Below the pieces are notes generated by a model that was given only the letters and a program-made list of their open reading frames with translations, was not told the DNA's origin and made no database searches. 64,000 nucleotides of DNA. Origin: Microscilla marina ATCC 23134. GTDB taxonomy: Bacteria; Bacteroidota; Bacteroidia; Cytophagales; Microscillaceae. The stretch is taken from positions 1 through 64,000 of the forward strand of contig NZ_AAWS01000003.1 of assembly GCF_000169175.1 (NCBI RefSeq), written 5' to 3'. The position numbers were made by a program, and so were the translations under genes. How positions within the stretch are numbered: the first letter of the stretch is position 1; each line of letters opens with the position of its first letter. Positions 41,475 to 50,928 of this stretch are shown one piece after another.

Positions 41475-42200
41475 ATGAAATTGGACATATTGGCATTGGG
41501 GGTGCACCCCGACGATGTAGAGCTGGCGTGCAGTGGTACCGTTATTTCTCATATAAATAGGGGTAAAAAAGTGGGTATTGTAGACTTTACCAGAGGCGAA
41601 TTGGGCACGCGAGGCACCGCCGAAACCCGCAAGGCAGAGTCTGAAGCTGCTTCTAAGATTTTGGGGGTAGAGGTGCGCGAAAACCTGGAAATGGCAGATG
41701 GCTTTTTTCAAAATGACAAAGCCCACCAACTAAAATTGATTGCTGCATTGAGAAAGTTCCAGCCCGAAATAGTACTTGCCAATGCGCTCGATGATCGTCA
41801 CTCTGACCACGGCAGAGCTGCCAAACTTGCCATAGATGCTTGTTTTTATGCTGGATTGGTAAAAGTAGAAACCCTTGACGCACAAGGCAACATTCAAGCA
41901 CCTTGGCGACCTAAACAAATTTACCACTATGTACAAGACCGCTACATGAAGCCTGATTTGATTGTAGATGTTACCCCATTTTGGGAGCAACGGATGGAAG
42001 CAGTCAAAGCTTTTAAAACACAGTTTTTTATTTCAGGCAACGAAGACAACGAGCCTGCTACACCTATATCTACCCCTGATTTTATGCTTTTTTTGGAAGC
42101 CCGCGCCCGCGAGTTTGGACGCTTGATTGGGGTAAAGTATGGCGAAGGTTTTGTGAGTCGTACCCCTATAGGAACCACCAATTTGTTTGAATTGAAATAG
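41475..42200 (+). CDS. bshB1: Bacillithiol biosynthesis deacetylase BshB1
   Basis: A 241-residue PIG-L/LmbE-type zinc deacetylase. Zinc and catalytic motifs: GVHPDDVEL (His11, Asp13, Asp14) and DDRHSDHGRAA; also GELGTRGTAETRKAES and TPIGTTNLF, typical of BshB1. It removes the acetyl group from GlcNAc-malate during bacillithiol synthesis in the cytoplasm. bshA and bshC are not in the window. The AraC-type regulator follows after about 70 bp on the same strand. Confidence 0.92.
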   Translation: MKLDILALGVHPDDVELACSGTVISHINRGKKVGIVDFTRGELGTRGTAETRKAESEAASKILGVEVRENLEMADGFFQNDKAHQLKLIAALRKFQPEIVLANALDDRHSDHGRAAKLAIDACFYAGLVKVETLDAQGNIQAPWRPKQIYHYVQDRYMKPDLIVDVTPFWEQRMEAVKAFKTQFFISGNEDNEPATPISTPDFMLFLEARAREFGRLIGVKYGEGFVSRTPIGTTNLFELK

Positions 42201-42271
42201 ATGCGCAAAAAGCTGCATAATTGTCAATTAAACCGTCAGCGAAAACTCATCACCACTTAACGATTGCCTCT

Positions 42272-43237
42272 ATGAAAACCATTGCTTTTGTCATTTTACC
42301 CCAAGTACATATACTAGACCTTGCCGGACCTTTGCAAGTGTTTTATGAAGCCAAAAACGACTATCAGCAACCGTTTGATTTGCAACAAGTAGCCCTTGCT
42401 CCAGAGGTGTCTATGGCACAAGGGCTTACCTTGAGCCACTTGGCACCTTATACCACGCTCAGTTTGCAGAAAGGAGATTATATAATAATTGCGGGTATAC
42501 ATACCAGTGGTTTTCGTTCAGAAATATACCAGCAAGCCTCCCCTGCATTTTTTGCCTGGCTCAATGCCCAGCACGTTCAAGGTGTAAAAATATGTTCGGT
42601 GTGTACAGGGGCGTTTGTATTGGCACAAGCTGGTTTGTTAGACGGTAAAAAATGCACTACTCATTGGAAAGCTTCCCAGGAACTCCATGATAAGTTTCCA
42701 GCGGCTAAAGTGCAGTCTGACTGCCTGTATATTAAAGACCAACAAGTGTATACCAGTGCTGGAGTAGCTTCGGGTATCGATCTTGCCTTGTCTATTCTGG
42801 AAGAGGAAGCAGGTGCTTTATTGGCGGCAAAAGTAGCCCGCGAAATTGTGGTGTATATGCGACGCAATGGGTTGGAGCAACAGCAAAGTATTTACCTGGA
42901 TTATCGAACCCATTTGTATGAAGGAGTACACCGGGTACAAGATTGGTTGGTGCAAAACCCAGAGAAAAAAAACAACCTCGAAGAACTTGCCGAAATGGCG
43001 CACATGAGTAGTCGCAACCTTACCCGTTTGTTTCGTAAGGCTACTGGAGTCAGTGTGCATGAGTTTGCTACTAAAATAAGACTTGAGTTGGCAAAAAAAC
43101 TACTTAAAAACCCTGACCTCACCATTGAGGCGGTAGCTGCCCGGTGTGGCTTCAAAGATGCCCGTCAGTTGCGTCGTTTATGGCGCGAGCAGTTTGCCCA
43201 AAGCCCGCTCGAATGGAGAGTGAGTCAGGTGATGTAA
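42272..43237 (+). CDS. GlxA-type regulator (DJ-1/PfpI domain plus AraC helix-turn-helix)
   Basis: A 321-residue transcription factor. ATG 42272 is chosen because the DJ-1 domain begins at once (MKTIAFVILPQVHILDLAGP); a TTG at 42221 would add an unlikely extension. N-terminal DJ-1/PfpI-like domain (about 1-190) with ICSVCTGAFVLAQAGLLDGK and SAGVASGIDLAL; C-terminal AraC domain (about 220-321) with LEELAEMAHMSSRNLTRLFR and LTIEAVAARCGFKDARQLRR. Such GlxA-type proteins sense small amino or aldehyde compounds. The next plus gene encodes a stand-alone DJ-1 protein, so the two may be functionally linked. Confidence 0.92.
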   Translation: MKTIAFVILPQVHILDLAGPLQVFYEAKNDYQQPFDLQQVALAPEVSMAQGLTLSHLAPYTTLSLQKGDYIIIAGIHTSGFRSEIYQQASPAFFAWLNAQHVQGVKICSVCTGAFVLAQAGLLDGKKCTTHWKASQELHDKFPAAKVQSDCLYIKDQQVYTSAGVASGIDLALSILEEEAGALLAAKVAREIVVYMRRNGLEQQQSIYLDYRTHLYEGVHRVQDWLVQNPEKKNNLEELAEMAHMSSRNLTRLFRKATGVSVHEFATKIRLELAKKLLKNPDLTIEAVAARCGFKDARQLRRLWREQFAQSPLEWRVSQVM

Positions 43238-43493
43238 GTTTGGATGGCTTGTTTTGTCCGGTAAATGTCCTTTTATCAAGTGTTTTATCCACCTATATTT
43301 GTGTCATTATCAATATTTAGAGCTTATTTAAACTTTCGCGTGTAGAGTGATTTTCGATGAATTTTGTTCTCAGATGCGTTAAATTTTGAAGGAATAGCAC
43401 GCTATTTCAGATAAATTTAACAATATATGAGGGGAATATTCGCGTAAAGTGCCTATTAGGTGAATTTTAAACAAGCTCTTAAACACTTTTTCG
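43238..43493. other. Intergenic region with degenerate repeat
   Basis: From about 43360 to 43445 it carries GATGAATTTTGTTCTCAGAT, AGCACGCTATTTCAG and GGGAATATTCGCG, a pattern resembling 34436-34515. No gene. Confidence 0.4.
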
Positions 43494-44099
43494 ATGGACA
43501 ACAAAAAATACAACGTAGGGATTTACCTGTTTGACGATGTAGAAGTATTAGATTTTGCCGGACCTTTTGAAGTTTTTGCTGTAACAGCAGAACTATCAGA
43601 CTATCAATATTTTGAAGTCTTCACTATTAGCGAAAGTGGGCAACAAGTAAAAGCTCGGAATGGGTTAAAGGTACAGCCTGACTACAGTTTTGAGAACCAT
43701 CCTGCAATAGATGTCTTGATTGTTCCAGGGGGGATGGGTACCCGCGAGGTATTTAAGCATCAAAAGCCTCTCGACTGGATTGCTAAAACAGACACCACTA
43801 CTCATATTACTATGTCGGTGTGTACTGGAGCGCTATTATTGGCAAAGTTGGGTTTGCTCAACAATCAGCCCGCTACTACCCACCACACCACCTTTGATTT
43901 TTTGAGGAAAGTATCGCCCACTACTGAGGTAATAGAAGACCAGCGTTTTGTAGACAATGGACATGTGATGACTGCGGGGGGGATTGCGGCAGGCATCGAT
44001 TTGTCGTTGCATGTAGTAGAAAAACTTTTTGGTAAAGAGGCAGTGGCAAAAACCCTGACAGAAATGGAGTATGGCGATTGGCGAGCGGCCACTGTGTAG
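43494..44099 (+). CDS. DJ-1/PfpI family protein (isonitrile hydratase-like)
   Basis: A 201-residue soluble protein. VGIYLFDDVEVLDFAGPFEV, LIVPGGMGTREV, MSVCTGALLLAKLGLL with nucleophile Cys110 in the elbow, TTHHTTFDFLRK and TAGGIAAGIDLSLHVVEKL match DJ-1/PfpI proteins of the isonitrile-hydratase-like branch. It is similar to the N-terminal half of the GlxA-type regulator at 42272-43237. Substrate unknown; possible roles are small-molecule hydration or glyoxalase/deglycase chemistry. Confidence 0.88.
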   Translation: MDNKKYNVGIYLFDDVEVLDFAGPFEVFAVTAELSDYQYFEVFTISESGQQVKARNGLKVQPDYSFENHPAIDVLIVPGGMGTREVFKHQKPLDWIAKTDTTTHITMSVCTGALLLAKLGLLNNQPATTHHTTFDFLRKVSPTTEVIEDQRFVDNGHVMTAGGIAAGIDLSLHVVEKLFGKEAVAKTLTEMEYGDWRAATV

Positions 44100-44305
44100 T
44101 AAGTCAGTAGTGAGGCCTTGAAAGCTTGCCGATGCGCGTAAAAAACGTGATGGAGTACTTGTTGAGATAGGGCAGTGGATTGCTACTAAAAAAGCTTGCT
44201 ACCTAATTTGGATGTTTTTGGCTTTTATTGGAAATTTGATTCCGAAAATATTTCCTGTCAAATTGCTGTATAAATTCACGTACAGCCTAAATAAAAAAAA
44301 ACTAC

Positions 44306-45067
44306 ATGAGACAAAATATAGTTGCTGGAAACTGGAAAATGAACAACACCCTTGATGAAGGACTCAAGCTTACCTCTGAGGTGGTAAATATGGTGCAAGA
44401 TGAACTTACAAACAACAATGTACAAGTAATTTTGGGTTGCCCTTTTGTTCATTTGACCAGTGTACAAAAGCTTACCAATGGTACTAAATTAGCCTTGAGT
44501 GCGCAAAATTGCCACGAAGAAGCCAAAGGAGCTTACACTGGAGAAATATCGGCAACTATGCTAAAGTCGGTACCTGTGCAATATGTGATTATAGGGCACA
44601 GCGAGCGTCGTCAGTATTTTGGCGAAAGCCACGATACCCTTACTAAAAAAACCGATACTTTGCTGGCGCACAACCTCACTCCAATTTTTTGTTGTGGCGA
44701 GTCGTTAGACATCCGCGAAAAGGGTGAGCATGTAGCGTATGTGTGCAATCAGCTCAAGGACAGCTTGTTTCACCTAAGCGCCGAAGATTTTGCCAGGTTG
44801 GTGATTGCCTATGAGCCCATTTGGGCGATTGGCACTGGAGTAACCGCCTCTAACGAACAGGCGCAGGAAATGCACCTTGCCATCAGAAGCTTTATTGCCG
44901 ATAAGTATGGCAAAGAGGTAGCTGAGGGTACCCCTATTTTGTATGGTGGGAGTGTAAAACCTGACAATGCCAAAGCACTATTTGCCTGCCCCGATGTAGA
45001 CGGAGGTTTGGTAGGTGGAGCCTCTCTTAAGTCGCGCGACTTTGTGGATATTGCCAAAAGTTTTTAA
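44306..45067 (+). CDS. tpiA: Triose-phosphate isomerase
   Basis: A 253-residue TIM-barrel enzyme, normal length. AGNWKMN with Lys11, IIGHSERR with catalytic His98, AYEPIWAIGTG with catalytic Glu170 and YGGSVKPDNA for the phosphate loop. Interconverts dihydroxyacetone phosphate and glyceraldehyde 3-phosphate in glycolysis. No glycolytic neighbours in this window. Confidence 0.98.
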   Translation: MRQNIVAGNWKMNNTLDEGLKLTSEVVNMVQDELTNNNVQVILGCPFVHLTSVQKLTNGTKLALSAQNCHEEAKGAYTGEISATMLKSVPVQYVIIGHSERRQYFGESHDTLTKKTDTLLAHNLTPIFCCGESLDIREKGEHVAYVCNQLKDSLFHLSAEDFARLVIAYEPIWAIGTGVTASNEQAQEMHLAIRSFIADKYGKEVAEGTPILYGGSVKPDNAKALFACPDVDGGLVGGASLKSRDFVDIAKSF

Positions 45068-45166
45068 TCAATTTTAAGTAATAAATTTCAGGCGACAAGT
45101 CTTTGGATACCAGCGCCTATTGGTGTGCTCTCCATTTACTTGTCGCTTATTGCTCAAGTCTTGTTA

Positions 45167-45631
45167 CTACGCCTCCCACCTTATTTTTACCAATGACAAT
45201 TGCTCAGTTTTAAACCGTTGGTCGGTCAATACTTGAAAGTTATTTTTGAGATAAAACTCAACAGGTGAAATGTATGCTTGCCCGTCTTTGCGCACATAGT
45301 CGTTATGGTCAATTACCCAGCCATTGAGTACCTTGTTTTGCGCCTGAGCGCGGCGTAACAGTTCAGAACCAACGCCTTGTCCTTGTATGTTGTCATTGAG
45401 CAACATGGCAAACCAACGATCATCGTCGCGGTCGAAAGTAGTGAGCCAACCTTTTATGATGGGCTGTTTGTTTTGCACCAACCAATGCGTGGTATTGTGG
45501 AGCGGAGCAAGGTATTTTTCAAAGCTTATAATGTTTTGATGAGCTACTTGGGCTGGGTATACCCTGTTCCATATTGTGCGAATTTGTTCTTTTTGTGCAT
45601 CATTTAGTGCTTTCGTAATCAAATATTGCAT
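45167..45631 (-). CDS. GNAT-family N-acetyltransferase
   Basis: ATG 45631 (154 residues, MQYLITKALNDAQKEQI) is preferred to a TTG eight codons upstream. GNAT fold: MLLNDNIQGQGVGSELLRRA contains the acetyl-CoA-binding (Q/R)GxGxG-type loop, followed by VEFYLKNNFQVL. Transfers acetyl from acetyl-CoA to an unknown amine. Convergent with tpiA. Confidence 0.88.
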   Translation of the reverse strand: MQYLITKALNDAQKEQIRTIWNRVYPAQVAHQNIISFEKYLAPLHNTTHWLVQNKQPIIKGWLTTFDRDDDRWFAMLLNDNIQGQGVGSELLRRAQAQNKVLNGWVIDHNDYVRKDGQAYISPVEFYLKNNFQVLTDQRFKTEQLSLVKIRWEA

Positions 45632-45655
45632 AAGTTTTAGAAAATGGGTTATCAA

Positions 45656-46080
45656 GTCAATACTCTATCGTTTTTTCAATGAAACGTAGTTTAACTACAA
45701 ATGAATTAGTTTGAAGCCCCGACAAGGGGCAAGTTTTTATATATCGGTGAACATCGGTGTTATTACCTTTGGAACACAACCAGTCTTTACAGGCTTTGTA
45801 AAAGAAACAAAATGTACTACGCCACAAAAAAAGGAAGAGTCTCGTAAGACCCTTCCTTATATTTTATAGTTGTGTATGCTTCCACTGTTATGCTATTAAC
45901 TACGCTTTTTATAAGTTGCTAAAAATCAACATGATAGAAAAAGTGTAGTTATCTGTGAACCGAATCTACAGCTTGCTGTGATGAGCTCAACGGAGTTAAA
46001 CAGGGTGTAGCACCGATATACATCGGTATCTAAGGACTTGCGACTTGTCGCTTGAAGCTTGCCCCCGCAGGCGCTATATA
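45656..46080. other. Intergenic region with terminator and dispersed repeats
   Basis: Contains the hairpin at 45831-45858, then from about 45956 words shared with 18607-18670 (GTGAACCGAAT, TGATGAGCTCAACGG, GTGTAGC) and at 46040-46070 words shared, inverted, with 9578-9606. No gene. Confidence 0.55.
45826..45858 (-). terminator. Intrinsic terminator downstream of gdhA
   Basis: On the minus strand AAGGAAGGGTCT and AGACTCTTCCTT form a 12-bp stem (one mismatch) with a 4-nt loop, followed by an eight-base T-run. It lies about 220 bp past the gdhA stop. Confidence 0.85.
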
Positions 46081-47355
46081 CTAATAGCCACCACGGAACT
46101 GGTAAGTATCTGCTACTTTTTTCAAAGCTACTATATAAGCCGCAATACGCATGGGCACTTTGTACTCTAGTGAAGTAGCATATACGCGTTCAAAAGCTTC
46201 TTTCATAATGCGATCACTACGACGTTTGATACGCTCAGCTGTCCATTTATAACCTAGTCTGTTTTGTACCCACTCAAAGTAAGATACAGATACCCCACCT
46301 GCATTTGCCAAAATATCGGGCACCGCAAGAATACCTTTTTCGTTGAGGATTTTATCTGCTTTTGCCGAAGTAGGTCCATTGGCACCTTCTACAATCATTT
46401 TAGCTCTGATTTTTGGTGCGTTGGTTTCTACAATTACATCTTCCATCGCTGCAGGTACTAGTACATCTACTTCCAGGGTAAGCAAATCTGCCGGGTCAAT
46501 TTTTTCTCCCCCTTTAAAGCCTGCCAAAGAACGGTTGTTCTTTTCGGTATACTCCATGGCGGCCTTGATGTCTATGCCTTTCTTGTTGTAATAAGCACCT
46601 GTTACATCACTGATTGCCACCACTTTTACTCCACGTTCGTGTAGTAAACGGGCAGCATGCGAACCTACATTACCAAAACCTTGTACCGCACAAGTGGCGT
46701 GGTATGGGTTTACCCGTAGTTTTTCCATGCCTACCAAAGCACACACCATTACTCCACGTCCGGTAGCTTCTACCCTACCTTCTGAGCCACCCAATACCAA
46801 TGGTTTACCTGTCACTACCGAGTGTACAGTCATACCATTTGCTTTTGAGTATTCATCCATCAACCACGCCATCTCGCGAGGACCCGTACCCATATCGGGG
46901 GCAGGAATGTCTCGATCGGGACCAAAAACGCCCAGCATAGTTTGAGTATAGGTACGCATTAAGCGCTCTAACTCACCCGCTGACATTTCGCGGGGGTTGC
47001 AGGTTACGCCTCCTTTGGCACCTCCGTAGGGAATATCTACCACGGCACATTTCCAGGTCATCCAGGCAGCCAGTGCTTTTACCTCGTTGAGGTTTACACC
47101 AGGGTCAAAACGAAGCCCTCCTTTGGCTGGACCTAAAATATTGGAGTGAATTACGCGATAGCCTTCAAATATTTTGATTTTGCCGTTATCCATTGTTACT
47201 GGCAGACCAACCACTACTTGTTTGGCAGGTACTTTCAGAATGTCGTACATTTCTTCATCGAAACCCAACAATTCAAATGCTGTATTGAATCGTTGCATCA
47301 TCGATTCTAATGGATTTTCGGTGTCTTTGATAGGAGCGGGCTCAATGTAAGCCAT
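46081..47355 (-). CDS. gdhA: Glutamate dehydrogenase (Glu/Leu/Phe/Val family)
   Basis: A 424-residue hexameric-type dehydrogenase. KGGLRFDPGVNLNEVKALAA and MTWKCAVVDIPYGGAKGGV carry the catalytic lysines, APDMGTGPREMAWLMDEY the conserved loop, and CAVQGFGNVGSHAARLL the NAD(P)-binding fold. Reversibly deaminates glutamate to 2-oxoglutarate and ammonia. Together with rocD in this window it would complete ornithine-to-2-oxoglutarate catabolism. Probably NAD-dependent by length, but cofactor not proven. Confidence 0.95.
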   Translation of the reverse strand: MAYIEPAPIKDTENPLESMMQRFNTAFELLGFDEEMYDILKVPAKQVVVGLPVTMDNGKIKIFEGYRVIHSNILGPAKGGLRFDPGVNLNEVKALAAWMTWKCAVVDIPYGGAKGGVTCNPREMSAGELERLMRTYTQTMLGVFGPDRDIPAPDMGTGPREMAWLMDEYSKANGMTVHSVVTGKPLVLGGSEGRVEATGRGVMVCALVGMEKLRVNPYHATCAVQGFGNVGSHAARLLHERGVKVVAISDVTGAYYNKKGIDIKAAMEYTEKNNRSLAGFKGGEKIDPADLLTLEVDVLVPAAMEDVIVETNAPKIRAKMIVEGANGPTSAKADKILNEKGILAVPDILANAGGVSVSYFEWVQNRLGYKWTAERIKRRSDRIMKEAFERVYATSLEYKVPMRIAAYIVALKKVADTYQFRGGY

Positions 47356-47520
47356 AAGCTATTTATTTTTGTTGTATATATATATGAATTATTATTTGAG
47401 TCGGTATTCACCTATAATCTCAATGCCTGATGTATTATTTTTCAAACCTTTATTAGAAATAACCTTGTTTGAGAATGAGACACTTCATTACAAGTAATAC
47501 CGGTGTTTCTCAATGAGCGG

Positions 47521-47528
47521 CAAAGTTA
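47521..47528 (-). promoter_or_regulatory. Candidate -7 element for gdhA
   Basis: Minus-strand TAACTTTG fits TAnnTTTG; it would give a leader of about 160 nt for gdhA. No good -33 box. Confidence 0.3.
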
Positions 47529-47558
47529 CAGGATTCGCTGTGTAAATATAATTTTTTA

Positions 47559-48431
47559 TTAAAATATTTGCAGAAAAGCAACAATAAAAGGAATAGCCAT
47601 TAATAGGGCATCAAATCGGTCTAAAAAGCCCCCGTGACCGGGTATGGTACTGCCCGAATCTTTGATATGAATGCTGCGTTTAAACATAGATTCTATTAGA
47701 TCGCCAGAGGTACCCGCCAGAATAACAATGACCACTATACCGAGCCATTGCCAGGCTTGTAAACCATTGAAAATAAATGATAACAATATGGCCACAAGTA
47801 AGGTTGTAACCATTCCGCCTATGCTTCCTTCCCAGGTTTTTTTTGGCGAAATGCGTGGAAACAAGGAGTGTTTGCCAAAAGCTTTACCAGTAAAATACGC
47901 TCCAATATCGTTTGCCCAAATCAAAAACAACACCCCTAATATATTGGTAGGACTATATTTGCCAGGGACATAAAAAGCCACAAAATGCAGCAAAGCAAAA
48001 GGAACCGCAATGTACATAATGCCTAAAAACCACCAGCCCAAATCTTGAAAAGGGGTGGGGTTGTTTTTGCGGTAAAGCTCTAGTAAAAAAGCAGCAAATA
48101 ATGCCGGGAAAACCAGAGTGTAAAATTTGACTGCCGCCACTGGCAACGGGCTGTAAAAGTAGAGGAAAATGAGCACGTTGGTAGCTGCCCCCAGTACAAT
48201 GCCGTAAATTTGTAAGTCTTGTTTTTTACGCAGGCCAGTCAATTGATAAAACTCGCGTTGGGTAATCAGGGAAATAAGCAAAAATATACTGAAATAACTC
48301 CACGGGTGCCAAAACAAAGCTCCTAAAATAATTCCTAATCCGGCAAGCCCGGCTATTATTCTTTGTTTTAACTCTGCACTTCCCTTTTTTTTAGTGTTTT
48401 GATCAGTTTTCACTGAATTGTCTTCATTCAT
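47559..48431 (-). CDS. cdsA: Phosphatidate cytidylyltransferase
   Basis: A 290-residue inner-membrane enzyme with about eight helices. The C-terminal CDP-alcohol signature is present: SMFKRSIHIKDSG followed by IPGHGGFLDRFDAL; ISPKKTWEGSIGG precedes it. Makes CDP-diacylglycerol from CTP and phosphatidic acid. Its start lies 4 bp beyond the CPBP protease stop, so the two are cotranscribed. Confidence 0.95.
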   Translation of the reverse strand: MNEDNSVKTDQNTKKKGSAELKQRIIAGLAGLGIILGALFWHPWSYFSIFLLISLITQREFYQLTGLRKKQDLQIYGIVLGAATNVLIFLYFYSPLPVAAVKFYTLVFPALFAAFLLELYRKNNPTPFQDLGWWFLGIMYIAVPFALLHFVAFYVPGKYSPTNILGVLFLIWANDIGAYFTGKAFGKHSLFPRISPKKTWEGSIGGMVTTLLVAILLSFIFNGLQAWQWLGIVVIVILAGTSGDLIESMFKRSIHIKDSGSTIPGHGGFLDRFDALLMAIPFIVAFLQIF

Positions 48432-48435
48432 TGGG

Positions 48436-49407
48436 TTAGTTGTTTTCTCCTGCGTAATGTATGTCCTCTTGGTTTTGGGTGGAGGGTACTTTCAATGTTT
48501 GCGTATACAATAACCACAGCAAAGCCGCTGAGCCAATCAGCGAAAGCACCACCCAAAAAGTAGAGTAGTTGGTAGTTTGAATATCAAAAGAAACGACTTT
48601 TTGCTTGTAAAGATAAATCATCAACAAGGTAAAAGCATTATTGAGGAAATGTGCCAGCACAGGTAGCCACAAATTGCCCGACCAGTAATAAATGTACCCA
48701 AACAATACCCCCAGCAACATACGTGGCACCAAACCATAAAATTGTAGGTGGAGGGCACTAAACAAAAAAGCGCTCAACCATATTGCCAGGTGGGGGCTCA
48801 TAAGGTAAGAAAATTTTTTCTGGATTAGCCCCCGAAAGATAAGTTCTTCGCCAATACCGGGCAACAGAGCAATGATGAAAGTGGCAATCAAAAGTTCGGG
48901 CAGGCTACCTATGTTGGTCAGGAAAGCAGTAAGTTTGGCAAGTTGTTCTTCTTTGGCTTTGGCGGCTTGCTCAAACTCTGACAAAAAAGCGGGGAGTTCC
49001 AGGTTGGCGTTCCAATGAATCACTGATGACATAAAGGGCATAACTACTAATACAATGATCACGGCAAGTATAAGGGGAAGCATTGAAGTTTTTCGCTCGT
49101 TGAGGCTGGCGATGCTTTTGTGCTCAAACCAACGCAAGTATACCCAAGGCACCAGAATAAATCCTACCAATGCTGTAACTCCTTGCAAAGCCAGAATCAG
49201 CATTCTACCTTCAGTATTGTTGGGAGGGTTGCTGATAAAGTTGGTCATTCCGGCAAAGGTGAGGTTGTCGTAAAACGGTAAAATAGCCAAAAATGCCAGT
49301 AATGGACCTATTAAAAATAAACCGATGAATAAGCACCCAGTCAATATCAATAGCTGTGAGACAACAGTAGATCTGGGGGTTACTTCAGATTGGTCAAGCA
49401 TATTCAT
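48436..49407 (-). CDS. CPBP-family intramembrane glutamic protease
   Basis: A 323-residue membrane protein with about eight helices. GIGEELIFRGLIQKKF carries the EExxxR motif; SAFLFSALHLQFYGLVPRML the FxxxH motif and FLNNAFTLLM the HxxxN/B-like motif. Such proteases process prenylated or membrane proteins. First gene of the operon with cdsA. The initiator may be 49407 or the Met two codons later. Confidence 0.9.
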   Translation of the reverse strand: MNMLDQSEVTPRSTVVSQLLILTGCLFIGLFLIGPLLAFLAILPFYDNLTFAGMTNFISNPPNNTEGRMLILALQGVTALVGFILVPWVYLRWFEHKSIASLNERKTSMLPLILAVIIVLVVMPFMSSVIHWNANLELPAFLSEFEQAAKAKEEQLAKLTAFLTNIGSLPELLIATFIIALLPGIGEELIFRGLIQKKFSYLMSPHLAIWLSAFLFSALHLQFYGLVPRMLLGVLFGYIYYWSGNLWLPVLAHFLNNAFTLLMIYLYKQKVVSFDIQTTNYSTFWVVLSLIGSAALLWLLYTQTLKVPSTQNQEDIHYAGENN

Positions 49408-49782
49408 TGTATGTTTTGTCTTCGGTTGCCTGTAAGGTATACCTAAGTTTTAAATACGATTTCTCGTTTAAAAGCGGTAAATTTACAGCAAAAATGGTGA
49501 TTAATAATATATTCATGAGCAATAAGTAATTACGAATTATGAATTACGAATTACGAGTAGCTGTAAGTTGCTGATAAACAAATAATTACCTTTATTCATA
49601 AGTTGTACTTAATTTTGGCGTGCCGCTTAAAGTTGTCATTACTGATTTTCCTGTATTTTATTTGTTGGAAGTAAATAAATGGCAATGTTTGAACCTGATA
49701 ATAGTTATATAGCTACATAATCATATAAAAGCAACAGGTCAGCAATAGTATGTACAAAGACTAATTAATTTTTTTTAGAAAA
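49408..49782. other. Divergent intergenic region with AATTACGAATT repeat
   Basis: At about 49527-49556 lies TAATTACGAATTATGAATTA followed by CGAATTACGAG, the same word family that fills 1080-2640. Otherwise A/T-rich, no gene. Confidence 0.6.
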
Positions 49783-50775
49783 GTGGTAAAGATAGGAAAT
49801 ATAGAAGTAGGCGAGTTTCCGTTATTGTTGGCGCCTATGGAAGATGTAAGCGACCCTCCGTTTAGAGCTGCTTGTAAGCAAAACGGCGCTGATGTAATGT
49901 ATACTGAGTTTATAGCTGCCGAAGGCTTGATTCGCGATGCACATAAGAGTGTACAAAAGCTGGATATTTATGACTATGAGCGCCCCATTGGGATTCAAAT
50001 ATTTGGAGCAAATATAGAGTCTATGCGCCTGGCGGCTGACATAGTAGAGCGTACCCAACCCGAAATATTAGATATAAACTATGGTTGCCCAGTAAAAAAA
50101 GTGGCTTGTAAAGGAGCTGGTGCAGGTATTTTGCAAGACTTGCCCAAGATGCAAAAAATGACCGAGGAAATTGTAAAACGGGTAAAGCTGCCAGTAACGG
50201 TAAAAACGCGTCTGGGCTGGGACGATAGTTCGATTAAGATCATGGAGGTGGCAAAACGCTTGCAAGACGTAGGGATCAAGGCATTGAGCATCCACGGGCG
50301 TACCCGCAAGCAAATGTATAAGGGAGAGGCCAATTGGGAGCCCATTGCTGAGGTAAAAAATAACCCAGATATTCATATTCCCATTTTTGGCAATGGTGAC
50401 ATTGACACTCCCGAAAAGGCATTAGAATACAAAAATCGTTATGGGATAGACGGTATTATGATTGGACGTGCCGCCATTGGTTACCCTTGGATTTTTAACG
50501 AAATAAAACACTATATGGCAACAGGCAAAAAACTGGCTCCTCCTACCCTGGAGCAGCGGGTAGCAGTGTGTCACCAACACCTGGTGCATTCGGTAGAGTG
50601 GAAAGGTGAAAAACAAGGGGTTTTTGAAATGCGTCGCCATTATACCAACTACTTCAGGGGTTTTCACGGATTTAAGCCTTTCCGTACTCGCCTGGTAGAA
50701 GCTGGTTCGCCTCAAGAGGTCATTGATATTTTGGGCGAAGTAGGTGTACACTATGCCAATAAAACACTGGTATAA
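49783..50775 (+). CDS. dusB: tRNA-dihydrouridine synthase (DusB type)
   Basis: A 330-residue FMN enzyme with a GTG start (49783), followed directly by VKIGNIEVGEFPLLLAPMED. Motifs: LAPMEDVSDPPFR, EILDINYGCPVKKVACKGAG (catalytic Cys in NYGCP), LPVTVKTRLGWDD, SIHGRTRKQMYKGEANW and GNGDIDTPEKAL. Reduces specific uridines in tRNA D-loops. Monocistronic, with a hairpin terminator after it. Confidence 0.95.
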   Translation: MVKIGNIEVGEFPLLLAPMEDVSDPPFRAACKQNGADVMYTEFIAAEGLIRDAHKSVQKLDIYDYERPIGIQIFGANIESMRLAADIVERTQPEILDINYGCPVKKVACKGAGAGILQDLPKMQKMTEEIVKRVKLPVTVKTRLGWDDSSIKIMEVAKRLQDVGIKALSIHGRTRKQMYKGEANWEPIAEVKNNPDIHIPIFGNGDIDTPEKALEYKNRYGIDGIMIGRAAIGYPWIFNEIKHYMATGKKLAPPTLEQRVAVCHQHLVHSVEWKGEKQGVFEMRRHYTNYFRGFHGFKPFRTRLVEAGSPQEVIDILGEVGVHYANKTLV

Positions 50776-50800
50776 TAAACTTAAAGCGTGAAAACTAAGT

Positions 50801-50837
50801 GAAAGTCCCCTGAGCTATATTGGTTCAGGGGACTTTC
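50801..50837. terminator. Hairpin between convergent genes
   Basis: GAAAGTCCCCTGA pairs perfectly with TCAGGGGACTTTC (13 bp, 11-nt loop). Little T-run, but its place between dusB and the potassium transporter suggests bidirectional termination. Confidence 0.75.
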
Positions 50838-50928
50838 GGATTAATCCAGTGTATGACTAACAGCATAAGATTTGCAAATTCGTTGATATTTGCTTTTAAC
50901 CTTGCCTTTTTAATTTGCTTAAGTTTTT

